From JACRBK01 sp964427955 (GTDB taxonomy: Bacteria; Chloroflexota; Anaerolineae; Aggregatilineales; Aggregatilineaceae): a stretch of DNA of 10,264 nucleotides. Shown in pieces: positions 1 through 6,978 of this stretch. The first letter of the stretch is position 1. Each line of letters begins with the position of its first letter. The stretch is taken from the NCBI GenBank assembly GCA_964427955.1, contig CAYRWY010000192.1, positions 1 through 10,264 on the forward strand, read 5' to 3'. Position numbers and translations under genes: made by a program. Under the pieces are notes generated by a model. It searched no databases. It worked only from the letters and a program-made list of their open reading frames with translations, and had not been told where the DNA came from.

Positions 1-1
1 C

Positions 2-49
2 TTGCGCGAACTGCTCGATCTGGTCGAGGGCCGCGTGCGCTACGACTAA
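2..49 (+). CDS. 3' end of an unidentified protein gene
   Basis: One frame is open from the window edge to a TAA at 47-49 and reads LRELLDLVEGRVRYD. Its charge pattern and codon use fit a real protein C-terminus, and its end is followed at once by a hairpin at 75-99. Fifteen residues are too few to assign a family. The gene converges on the minus-strand aldo/keto reductase. Confidence 0.5.
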   Translation: MRELLDLVEGRVRYD

Positions 50-74
50 GTGAGTTTTTGCCCGGCCTCGCCCT

Positions 75-99
75 AGGGGAGCCAGTTACTTGCTCCCCT
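75..99. terminator. Hairpin between convergent genes, possible terminator
   Basis: AGGGGAGC (75-82) and GCTCCCCT (92-99) form a perfect 8-bp stem with a 9-nt loop. On the plus strand it is followed by CTCTGCTTTT, a weak T-run. It lies 26 bases after the stop of the left-edge gene and 57 bases beyond the end of the reductase gene. It could end transcription from the left, and perhaps from both sides. The poor T-tract keeps confidence modest. It may instead belong to the repeat cluster beside it. Confidence 0.4.
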
Positions 100-110
100 C
101 TCTGCTTTTC

Positions 111-137
111 CTCTGTGTTCTCCGTGCTCTCTGTGGT
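111..137. repeat. Three tandem 9-bp repeats (CTCTGTGnT type)
   Basis: Three consecutive 9-mers, CTCTGTGTT (111-119), CTCCGTGCT (120-128) and CTCTGTGGT (129-137), differ from one another at only a few positions. Read on the minus strand they give the ACCACAGAG...CACAGAGG pattern. From memory, this kind of short degenerate tandem repeat turns up between genes in many environmental bacterial genomes and produces spurious HREHGEHRG-type translations. No gene lies here. The block sits just past the stop codon of the reductase. Confidence 0.6.
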
Positions 138-155
138 GGAATATTTTTGCTCTTC

Positions 156-1184
156 TTACTTCGTCGGGAACGGATTCCGCTCCGCAAACCCCGCCTGGTG
201 CCAGTACGGATAAGTCTTCTGCACGGCGCTGGCCGCATCCAGCCGCGCCATCTGCTCCGCCGTCAGGTCCCAACCGACCGCCCCCAGGTTTTCCCGGAGC
301 TGCGTTTCGTTCCGCGCCCCGATGATGATCGTCGTCACCGTCGGGCGTTGCAGCAGCCAGTTGAGCGCGATCTGGGCTGCCGTCTTGCCCGTCTCCTCCC
401 GGATGCCGTCGATCACGTCCAGGATCTGGTACAACTGCTCGCGGTTGACTGGCGGCTCGGACACGACCTTGGACCCTACCCGCGTCCCGGTGGGATCGGG
501 CTGGTCCCGCCGCACCTTGCCGGACAGCAGCCCGCCGCCCAGCGGACTCCAGACCACTGTCCCGACCTTCTGATCGATGGCCAGCGGCATGAGTTCCCAT
601 TCGTACTCCCGCCCGATCAGCGAGTAATATGCCTGGTGGGCGACGTGGCGCGGCAGCCCGTATTTCTCCGCGATGGCGAGCGACTTCATGAGGTGCCAGC
701 CGGAGAAGTTCGAGCAGCCGACGTAGCGCACTTTCCCGCTGCGGACCAGGTCGTCCAGGGCGCGCAGCGTCTCCTCGATGGGCGTCAGCGCGTCGAAGCC
801 GTGCAGTTGGTACAGGTCGATGACATCCGTGCCGAGATGGCGCAGGCTCGCCTCGCACGTGCGGATCAGGTGATAGCGCGACGATCCCACCCCGTTCGGC
901 CCCGTCTCGTTGCGAAAGGTGCCCTTGGTGGAGATGAAGACCTGGTCGCGCCGCTTGCCGATGGCCTTGCCGAGGATTTCCTCGGACAGCCCGTTCGAAT
1001 ACACGTCCGCCGTGTCGAAGCAGGTCACGCCCGCGTCGAGCGCGATATCGACCAGCCGCGTCGCCTCTTCGACCTGCGTGGTTCCCCAGGCGCGGAAGAA
1101 TTCGTTGCCGCCCCCGAAAGTCGCCGTCCCCAAGCTCAACACCGGGAGTTTTAATCCCGAACCGCCCAGTTGTCTGTATTCCAT
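156..1184 (-). CDS. Aldo/keto reductase
   Basis: Predicted cytosolic NAD(P)H-dependent oxidoreductase of 342 residues that reduces aldehydes or ketones. The physiological substrate cannot be read from sequence. The family's catalytic tetrad is visible: Asp57 and Tyr62 in FDTADVY, Lys87 in STKG, and His128 in LYQLHG. Typical (beta/alpha)8-barrel signatures follow, including VGCSNF (155-160), SPLGGGLLSGK (213-223) and the cofactor-binding stretch IIIGARNETQL (286-296). The length is normal for the family. The start at 1184 is chosen because GAGGGAG lies 5-6 bases upstream and the barrel begins at once (MEYRQLGGSGLKLP). A longer in-frame extension to 1232 has no family-like sequence. A TGGTACAAT box at 1306-1314 may drive it, with a leader that contains a palindromic repeat. 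It appears to be a single-gene unit. Confidence 0.93.
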   Translation of the reverse strand: MEYRQLGGSGLKLPVLSLGTATFGGGNEFFRAWGTTQVEEATRLVDIALDAGVTCFDTADVYSNGLSEEILGKAIGKRRDQVFISTKGTFRNETGPNGVGSSRYHLIRTCEASLRHLGTDVIDLYQLHGFDALTPIEETLRALDDLVRSGKVRYVGCSNFSGWHLMKSLAIAEKYGLPRHVAHQAYYSLIGREYEWELMPLAIDQKVGTVVWSPLGGGLLSGKVRRDQPDPTGTRVGSKVVSEPPVNREQLYQILDVIDGIREETGKTAAQIALNWLLQRPTVTTIIIGARNETQLRENLGAVGWDLTAEQMARLDAASAVQKTYPYWHQAGFAERNPFPTK

Positions 1185-1249
1185 CTCGCTCCCTCGAATT
1201 TTCTGGAAACCCGTTTGATTTTTCTGTCTCACCCGTGTCGCGAAGGATT

Positions 1250-1298
1250 CTCCCCTCTCCTATCGTTCTTGATGGGAGAGGGGCCGGGGGTGAGGGCC
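1250..1298. repeat. GAGAGGGG palindromic intergenic repeat
   Basis: CCCCTCTCC (1252-1260) and GGAGAGGGG (1275-1283) are perfect inverted arms separated by 14 bases. The right arm continues into GCCGGGGGTGAGGG. From memory, the pattern CCTCTCCC...GGGAGAGGGGCCGGGGGTGAGGG is a widely distributed non-coding repeat that yields spurious GEGPGVRA-type peptides, as it would here. It lies upstream of the reductase, between the putative promoter at 1306-1314 and the start codon. It could therefore fold in the leader RNA. Confidence 0.6.
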
Positions 1299-1305
1299 AC
1301 CCATG

Positions 1306-1314
1306 ATTGTACCA
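1306..1314 (-). promoter_or_regulatory. Extended -10 promoter candidate for the aldo/keto reductase
   Basis: The minus strand reads TGGTACAAT: a TG extension, one base, then TACAAT, which differs from TATAAT at one position. No convincing -35 box is seen at 16-18 bases, as is allowed for extended -10 promoters. The same TGnTACAAT form precedes the permease gene. The implied leader to the start at 1184 is about 115 bases and includes the palindromic repeat. Confidence 0.4.
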
Positions 1315-1369
1315 CTGCCCCACCATTGGACGATCTTCCCGCAACCGGCTGTCATCGTGCCCTGTCGTT

Positions 1370-1397
1370 AAAAACTAAGAACTAATGACTCATGACT
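1370..1397. repeat. Four tandem 7-bp repeats (AAnnACT type)
   Basis: Four adjoining heptamers each end in ACT: AAAAACT (1370-1376), AAGAACT (1377-1383), AATGACT (1384-1390) and CATGACT (1391-1397). They resemble the short tandemly repeated heptamers known from cyanobacterial genomes. No gene or promoter is evident within them. They lie directly before the glycosyltransferase remnant. Confidence 0.6.
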
Positions 1398-1419
1398 TCT
1401 GATCCAGATGGGGTGCTGA

Positions 1420-1602
1420 GTGTTCAATTCGTCGCGCGTGTCGATTGTCATTCCGGTGTACAACGAGTAGGGCGTGATCGGGCCGGTGCTCACTCACTTC
1501 ACGCGCTTGTACGAACGCTGGCGGCTGGGCGGACCGGTCTTCCTGGTGAACACCCTGAAGAACTACGGGCACCAGCTTAGCCGGATCGTCAGGCGATCAT
1601 GA
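1420..1602 (+). pseudogene. Remnant of a family 2 glycosyltransferase
   Basis: From a possible GTG at 1420 the frame reads VFNSSRVSIVIPVYNE and then hits TAG at 1468-1470. VSIVIPVYNE is the N-terminal strand-loop signature of GT-A fold, family 2 glycosyltransferases. After the stop the same frame continues as GVIGPVLTHFTRLYERW and on to NTLKNYGHQLSR, ending at TGA 1600-1602. GVIGPVL fits what normally follows the signature. The central catalytic part (DxD region) is missing, so this is at most about 60 codons of a protein usually above 220. The best reading is a gene that suffered a large internal deletion and a stop mutation. Its last bases overlap the stop of the convergent flippase gene, which suggests a former polysaccharide gene pair. 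The match rests mainly on one ten-residue motif. Confidence 0.55.
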
Positions 1603-3114
1603 GCGGGTCCTGACACGCTGTAACAGGTAGCGGCCCAGCTCGCGATCTTCGTCGTCGGCAAAGCCGCTTTTCCACACCCAGACCAGCAGCAGCAGGCTGT
1701 ACAGCCCGCCGAACAGTACCGCCCCGCCCAACGTGGCCCCTGTCAATTCCAGCAGTCCCCTGCCCAGCACCGCCGCGCTGCCCGTCCCGAAGACGATCAG
1801 GGACAGGTAACGCCGGGTAAACGGCTGGGTGTGCAGCTTGAACCATAACCACCCGCTGGCCCACAGGTTGCTCGCCAGCATGTTGAGCGCCGCCGCGACT
1901 GCCGCCCCTTCGATCCCCCACGCTGGGACCATCACCACGCTGGCGATCAGCGTGATCGTCCCTGCCACCAGGGACGAATACAGGATCAGGTTCCCGCGGC
2001 TGCTGGCGATCAAAAACGCCCGGTTCGGCCCAAACAGGACGTTGATCACGAAGCCGACGATCAGAATGCGAAACGCGTTGGCACCGCTGGCGTAGTCGTG
2101 CCCGTAAATGTGCAGCACCGCCGGGGCATAAACGAAGGCCGTGGCCGCCGCGATCAGCGTGGGCAAAAAGACCCAGCGGGTCGCCCGCTGGTAGACGTGC
2201 CGCGCTGTGTCCAGGTCGTTGGCGGCCAGTAGCCGCGCCGTCATCGGCACGAAAATGCCAATGATTGCCGCCAGCCCTTTGGACAGGATCGAGGCCAGCC
2301 AGTACCCGGCGTTGTAAATGCCCGCCTTGGTCGTCCCCAGCCACAGGATCACGAAGTAGCTGGAAAGCTGGCTCTGGCCCTGGTCCAGCGTGATGGCCAG
2401 TCCCAGCGGCAGGCCGGTCACCAGCAGCACGCGCAGGATCGGTCTCCAGCGTGCGTCGTCAGGCGCAGCAGCGGTCGCACGCCATTCGCGGGTCGCCTGG
2501 CGCCAGTAGCGCGCGAGCTGTACCGCGACCGACGCGCCGATCGTCACCGCGTAGGCGATGGCGAAGGTTTTCAGGTTCGCGTGGCGCAGGGCCAACCCAA
2601 TCGCCACGATCAGCCAGAGCAGGTACGGGATCACGCGGGTCAGCGTGGATGCGCGCATTCGTTCCTGGCCGCGCTGCATTCCGACGATGACCAGTAGCAG
2701 GCTGACCGGCGTCAGCGTCAGCCCGACCAGCGCCAGCACGATCGTGCCCTCTCCGGCGACGATCCCCGCGGCGATCAGCCCCAGCGACACCACGCCGCTG
2801 AAGATCGTGACCAGCAGGAATCCGGCCAGGGCCAGTTTGCGGTACGGCACGGTCGAGTCGGCCCCGCGCGCTTTCCCGATCACCTGGGCCAGGGTGACCT
2901 CGGCGCGCAGGCTGGTGAGCAGGTTGACCAGCGTGACGATCTGGATGGCCGTGGACCACACGCCAAAGTCGCTGACGTTGACCGTATGGCTGACGATCAC
3001 GCTGGTGATATACAGCGTGCCCAGTCCGAAAAAAGTTTCGAGCAGTCCGTAAAAGAGGCCAACGGCGGCCCCTAAATTGGAGGTGAAACTGGACGAACGT
3101 GCCGCAGGCGGCAT
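1597..3114 (-). CDS. Polysaccharide flippase, Wzx/MATE-type membrane protein
   Basis: An integral membrane protein of 505 residues that probably moves lipid-linked oligosaccharides or related lipids across the cytoplasmic membrane. About 14 hydrophobic segments can be counted, near residues 15-41, 50-69, 94-120, 123-146, 161-177, 183-201, 225-242, 265-291, 313-335, 346-362, 376-396, 400-424, 434-452 and 462-481. The features FGPNRAFLIASSRGN (361-375) and VPAWGIEGAAVAAALNM (396-412) match the C-terminal half of the polysaccharide biosynthesis/export family in the MOP superfamily. Length and helix number are typical. The start at 3114 follows a GGAG ten bases upstream. The frame stays open to 3270, but the extra 52 residues are Pro/Arg-rich and look non-coding. 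Its neighbours are a glycosyltransferase remnant and a frameshifted gene, so the surrounding locus seems largely lost. The substrate cannot be inferred. Confidence 0.88.
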   Translation of the reverse strand: MPPAARSSSFTSNLGAAVGLFYGLLETFFGLGTLYITSVIVSHTVNVSDFGVWSTAIQIVTLVNLLTSLRAEVTLAQVIGKARGADSTVPYRKLALAGFLLVTIFSGVVSLGLIAAGIVAGEGTIVLALVGLTLTPVSLLLVIVGMQRGQERMRASTLTRVIPYLLWLIVAIGLALRHANLKTFAIAYAVTIGASVAVQLARYWRQATREWRATAAAPDDARWRPILRVLLVTGLPLGLAITLDQGQSQLSSYFVILWLGTTKAGIYNAGYWLASILSKGLAAIIGIFVPMTARLLAANDLDTARHVYQRATRWVFLPTLIAAATAFVYAPAVLHIYGHDYASGANAFRILIVGFVINVLFGPNRAFLIASSRGNLILYSSLVAGTITLIASVVMVPAWGIEGAAVAAALNMLASNLWASGWLWFKLHTQPFTRRYLSLIVFGTGSAAVLGRGLLELTGATLGGAVLFGGLYSLLLLVWVWKSGFADDEDRELGRYLLQRVRTRS

Positions 3115-3206
3115 ACCGTAATGACTCCGTGATGACAATAGGGGCCATCCCCTGATTCTCTCTTCGCCTGCTGGTGAGGGGTGTTGCCGTGCTTCGATGC
3201 GCCGCG

Positions 3207-3756
3207 TTACCGTGCTACCCGCCGCGCCCAAGGGATCACCAGGACCAGCACGCCTAACGCTCTGTACCACAAGGGGGTGGGCGGCTCAGCGAGTGGTAGC
3301 GAAATCCGATCTGATCCACCCGCGGCGCACCGTCCAGCTTTCCGGCAGCGGCGGGCACATGGCCGTCGCGATGTCCCGGACGATGGGTTCCAGGCTCTCT
3401 GCCGAGACGCTGGCGTTGCCGTAGAGAATCCAATCTTTTTCCAGGTAGTTCTGCACGCCGCGCGCGACTTTGACGTCGATGTCCTGGCACTGCCTTGCTG
3501 GGGGTGACTTTGCCTTTATACTGCTGCCCCGGCAGGCTCAGAAAATCGGTGAATTCCTCGAACATGCGCTGGCCAAAATCGACCGGGTGGGCCAACTGCC
3601 CTCCTGCTGGATCAGGCAGTGGTTGAAGTTCTCCCCTTCGGGGCAGTGCGCTTGCAGTTCGAGGATGCGCGCCGAGGCCGGTCCATCGTCCGCTTCGAGC
3701 AGCGCCGGGTCGCGATAAGCCTCAGTCCAGAGTGTTCGCACGCCAGGCCCTTTCAA
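3207..3756 (-). pseudogene. Frameshifted gene of unknown function
   Basis: Three minus-strand frames join into one protein-like sequence. Segment 1 (TTG start at 3756 to about 3598) begins KGPGVRTLWTEAYRDP and ends NFNHCLIQQEG. A shift near 3596 leads to segment 2, LAHPVDFGQRMFEEFTDF through QQYKGKVTPSK. A second shift near 3493 leads to segment 3, QCQDIDVKVARGVQNYLE through MCPPLPESWTVRRGW, ending at TGA 3286-3288. A further frame holds a hydrophobic tail, LWYRALGVLVLVIPWARR, up to TAA 3207-3209 and may be the lost C-terminus. Each segment has natural residue composition while the alternative frames are Arg/Pro-rich. No family is recognised. Sequencing error could give the same picture, but two or more separate shifts favour true decay. 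The TTG start is uncertain. Confidence 0.6.
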
Positions 3757-3914
3757 GTTGTAAACCGCGCAAGTTTACCATAAATACCCTGTGCTGAAAC
3801 CATTGGCTTCAATCTTCGTATTTTGAATAGCGATTTTGTGCTGTGGGTTAACTGATCTGAACACACATCGATCAATGCTCAATCTTTTCTCGCAGATCGC
3901 GCATAGCATTTTCG

Positions 3915-3940
3915 GCTGGGGATGATACAATTTCCCCAGC
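3915..3940. promoter_or_regulatory. Inverted repeat enclosing the permease -10 box, operator-like
   Basis: GCTGGGGA (3915-3922) and TCCCCAGC (3933-3940) are perfect 8-bp inverted arms around a 10-base centre. That centre is almost exactly the -10 hexamer TACAAT with its TG extension. Symmetric arms on both sides of the melting region are typical of a dimeric repressor site that blocks polymerase. A hairpin in RNA is less likely to matter, because transcription should begin at about 3938, inside the right arm. No candidate regulator is adjacent. Confidence 0.5.
3923..3931 (+). promoter_or_regulatory. Extended -10 promoter of the ABC permease gene
   Basis: TGATACAAT combines the TG extension with TACAAT, one base from the consensus. 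No good -35 box lies 16-18 bases upstream. The box falls in a distinctly AT-richer intergenic stretch (about 3770-3915) and leaves a leader of roughly 40 bases before the ATG at 3977. The only other clear TGnTACAAT in the window is at the reductase gene. Confidence 0.55.
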
Positions 3941-3976
3941 TTGGTTACCACCACCTAGAGTAAAGGGGCGGATAGG

Positions 3977-6913
3977 ATGATAAGAACCCGAACACGAAAG
4001 ATTCTCCGTGACATCTGGGCGCGCAAGGGCCGCACCGCGTTGGTATCGATAGCCATTTTCATTGGTGTGGCCGGGACCATCGCGTTGTTCTCGATGAGTG
4101 ACATTCTCGTGACCCAGCTTCGCTCGGACGTCAAAGAGAGCGAACTCGCGATGGTGCAGATCTCACTGGGCAGTGATCCTGGGGTCCAGCTTGACAACGT
4201 AGCCTATTTGAAGATGTTGCAGAACTACCCCGGTGTCAGTAAGGTCATGGCCGGGATGGAAAGCCGCACCATCTACTTCAAGACCGATGAAAACGCCGAG
4301 TCGTTCGACGACGGCGTGGTGCAGTCCTATCAAGCGCTCAACGAAGATGGCACCGCCCTGGTCGATGTGCCTTTCAACGGCGATATGCCGCTGGAGCCGA
4401 TGCGCTTGCTGACCGATGGGCAGTGGCCCCAGGCTGGCAAGAATGAGCTGTTAGTCGAACAACGCATGGCCGAGGATTACGGCCTCAAGGTCGGGGACAA
4501 GCTCTACATCCGCGTTTTGAGTCCGTCGCGTGATCCAGAGAAAAATGGCGCGACGGGTACGGTCGAAACCTGGACGATCACCGGTATTGTCTTTCATGCC
4601 TATTCCGTCACCCCCAAGACCAGCGTCTACACGTACACGTCGGATGGAAACTATCTGGCGGGCTTCAACGGCTTCAATGACATCTGGCTGCGTTTCATCG
4701 ACTATCCCACCGCGGAAAAAAGCTACGATGACATTCAGGACCTGATCGCGCAGAAGACCCCCTACAAGGTGGCCTTCCCCCAGAAAGAAGACCCGGCCAA
4801 AAACAGCCAGATTCAGGGCGCGCAGACCATCGGCAGCCTGATGGGATCTCTGGCGCTGGTTGCCCTGCTGGTTTCGGGCTTCCTGGTCATCAACGTCATT
4901 TCCTCCCTGGTGCTGGAACAGAAGCGGCAGATCGGCGTGATGAAGTCGCTGGGCGCGACGCGCGGCGACAACTTCTTCATGTATTCGGGTATCGCCTTCT
5001 TCTACGGCCTGATCGGCGTGATCCCCGGCGTGATCGTCGGGATTCCCGGCGGGAACGCGGCGGCGCACGCCCTGGCGCCCCAGTTGAACACCGTGATCGA
5101 AGGCTTCAAGCTCTCGGTCGGCTCGATCATCATGGGCGTGGCGATTGGGCTGCTGGTGCCGGTGATCGCGTCGCTGCTCCCGGTGTTCAGCGGGACCCGC
5201 GTCAAGATCCTGACGGCGATGACCGATCTGGGTATCAACGCCCGCTACGGGACCGGCATCCTGGCGCGCATTATCGCCAAGCTGCCTGTGCCGATCACCG
5301 TCCGTCAAGGCTTGAGCAACGTCAGCATCAAAAAGAGCCGCCTGGCCTTCACCGGGATCACCCTGGCGATTGCGGTGGGCGCGTTCATGGGCATCTTCGC
5401 CATTTTCGCCACGCTGCGGACGGGCATCAATTCCTACCTGGACTCCTTCAATTTGCAGTTCGGTATTGCGCCGACCGACAACCGTGATCCCTCCCAGATC
5501 AAATCGATCCTGGAAGAGAACTTCGGCTCGGAGATCAAGTCGATTGAGCCTGGCTTCTTCCAGGTGATCTCCTTCGAAGGGTACAACCCCGAACCCAGCG
5601 CGGGAGGGCCGCCCGGCATTTTTGCCTATGGGTACGACGTCAACAGCCCCGATCCGGCCTTCAATTTCACCGTCGATCAGGGCAGCAATCTCAATGACGA
5701 AAACCGGACCGACGGGATCATCCTCTCCAGCCTGCTCGCCACGAATATGCATAAGAAAGTCGGCGACAAGGTGGTCTTGAAAGTCCCCGGCAACAGCGCC
5801 GAACTGACCGTTGTGGGTGTTTCCGAGATCCCGATCGAACAGGCGTGGCTGGATTGGCGGACCCTCGCTACGATTGGCGGGGTCACGTATGACACCATCA
5901 CCTCTAACTCTCCGCTGCCAGCGGATGCTATCCCGGCGCAGGCGAGCGCATTCATCAAGTATGCGACGATGGCCAAAGTGGATGGCTACGAAGGCACGCT
6001 GCCGGACAATCAGGTCATCATCACGGGTCTGATCCCCGGCGTGGGGGCGTATCTCAACTTTAGCGATGGCGCTTTCTTCTCGGTGGAAAATCCGGGGATC
6101 GTCATCAGCCAGGCGATGGCCGACAAGGGCGGCTATAAGGTCGGCGATCAACTGACCATCGAGCCTGAGACGCCCGAAGGGACGACGACCAGCTATCCCA
6201 TCGTCGGCATTTTCGCGCCGCCGACCCTGCTGTTGTCGGCCCCGGGCGGACAGAGCGATGGTGCTGCGACGCCGACCCTCCCCGAAGATTTCGTGGGGAT
6301 GTTCTGGCGCGACGCGACCACCCTGGACGGCGCGGTAGTGACTGCCGAGCCGATCCCGCAGGTGTATTTCTCGACCACGACCTACAAGCATCCGACCGCC
6401 AAGCAGATCGACCGCCTGACCGACCGGGTCAACGAAGAATTCGTGTCGCGAGGTATCCCGACGATATCGTTCAACTTCATCGATCTGACCGACCAGATCA
6501 GCCAGAGCTTTGCGACCATCCAGGCCATCTTGAGCGCCGTGGCCGGTCTGATCGCGCTGGTGGGTGCCCTGGGGCTGCTGACCACCCTTTCGATGAGCGT
6601 CTACGAGCGCCAGAAGGAAATCGGCGTGATGCGCTCCATCGGGGCCAGCTCGCGGATCGTGGCGACCCAGTTCCTCACCGAAGGCATTGTCGTCGGCGTG
6701 ATCTCGTGGGTCCTGGGGCTGCCGCTCATGATCCTGATCCAGATGATGCTGCTGAGCGTCACCAAGATGTCGGAAACCTTCCCGCTCGAGTTCTCGCCCA
6801 CGGCGGCGATCAGCGGCCTGGTGGGGATGCTGGTCATCACGACCATCGCCAGCCTGTGGCCCTCACTGGGCGCGGCACGCAAGACGGTGTCGGACATTCT
6901 GCGCTACCAATAA
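3977..6913 (+). CDS. Large FtsX/MacB-type ABC transporter permease
   Basis: Membrane subunit, 978 residues, of an ABC transporter of the FtsX/MacB/LolCE class. These use ATP to drive mechanical changes across the membrane (lipoprotein release, peptide or antibiotic export) rather than a classical pore. Eight hydrophobic helices are predicted near residues 20-42, 288-310, 335-360, 383-405, 455-480, 845-870, 898-925 and 942-965, giving a 4+4 duplication. The FtsX coupling signature occurs twice: EQKRQIGVMKSLGATRG (314-330) and YERQKEIGVMRSIGASS (876-892). The outer domains are about 245 residues (43-287) and about 365 residues (481-844). A MacB-like motif, KVGDKLxI then a V-G-I strand, appears near 171-204, 595-615 and 721-745. 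The ATG follows AGGGG by eight bases. No ABC ATPase gene flanks it, so the ATPase must be encoded elsewhere. An operator-like repeat covers its promoter. The exported substrate is unknown. Confidence 0.92.
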   Translation: MIRTRTRKILRDIWARKGRTALVSIAIFIGVAGTIALFSMSDILVTQLRSDVKESELAMVQISLGSDPGVQLDNVAYLKMLQNYPGVSKVMAGMESRTIYFKTDENAESFDDGVVQSYQALNEDGTALVDVPFNGDMPLEPMRLLTDGQWPQAGKNELLVEQRMAEDYGLKVGDKLYIRVLSPSRDPEKNGATGTVETWTITGIVFHAYSVTPKTSVYTYTSDGNYLAGFNGFNDIWLRFIDYPTAEKSYDDIQDLIAQKTPYKVAFPQKEDPAKNSQIQGAQTIGSLMGSLALVALLVSGFLVINVISSLVLEQKRQIGVMKSLGATRGDNFFMYSGIAFFYGLIGVIPGVIVGIPGGNAAAHALAPQLNTVIEGFKLSVGSIIMGVAIGLLVPVIASLLPVFSGTRVKILTAMTDLGINARYGTGILARIIAKLPVPITVRQGLSNVSIKKSRLAFTGITLAIAVGAFMGIFAIFATLRTGINSYLDSFNLQFGIAPTDNRDPSQIKSILEENFGSEIKSIEPGFFQVISFEGYNPEPSAGGPPGIFAYGYDVNSPDPAFNFTVDQGSNLNDENRTDGIILSSLLATNMHKKVGDKVVLKVPGNSAELTVVGVSEIPIEQAWLDWRTLATIGGVTYDTITSNSPLPADAIPAQASAFIKYATMAKVDGYEGTLPDNQVIITGLIPGVGAYLNFSDGAFFSVENPGIVISQAMADKGGYKVGDQLTIEPETPEGTTTSYPIVGIFAPPTLLLSAPGGQSDGAATPTLPEDFVGMFWRDATTLDGAVVTAEPIPQVYFSTTTYKHPTAKQIDRLTDRVNEEFVSRGIPTISFNFIDLTDQISQSFATIQAILSAVAGLIALVGALGLLTTLSMSVYERQKEIGVMRSIGASSRIVATQFLTEGIVVGVISWVLGLPLMILIQMMLLSVTKMSETFPLEFSPTAAISGLVGMLVITTIASLWPSLGAARKTVSDILRYQ

Positions 6914-6947
6914 CCGGGTTCGCGCCGGAACCCTCTACCGTGTTTCA

Positions 6948-6978
6948 TTCAAGGGCAGGCCGCGCGCCTGCCCTTGAA
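6948..6978 (+). terminator. Strong hairpin after the permease gene
   Basis: TTCAAGGGCAGGC (6948-6960) and GCCTGCCCTTGAA (6966-6978) form a perfect 13-bp stem with the 5-base loop CGCGC. It lies 35 bases after the permease stop. A smaller hairpin, GGGTTC (6916-6921) with GAACCC (6928-6933), precedes it. No T-run follows on either strand, so it is not a textbook intrinsic terminator. Its place between two transcription units still makes termination, or protection of the mRNA 3' end, the simplest role. Confidence 0.6.

Noticed and set aside
111..137. Possible CRISPR-like array
   Set aside because: The 9-base units are directly adjacent with no spacers, and no cas gene is present.
90..1154. Plus-strand open frame of 354 codons opposite the aldo/keto reductase
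   Set aside because: The minus strand holds the full catalytic tetrad and cofactor motifs. The plus frame is compositionally a shadow and starts inside a repeat.
1392..1580. Plus-strand open frame of 62 codons before the flippase gene
   Set aside because: Its start lies in the heptamer repeat, and its translation has no motif. The neighbouring frame carries the glycosyltransferase signature instead.
4451..6391. Minus-strand open frame of 646 codons antisense to the permease gene
   Set aside because: It is rich in Arg, Asp, His and Gln with no family motif, as expected for the shadow of a GC-rich gene. The plus frame has clear FtsX motifs, membrane helices and a ribosome site.
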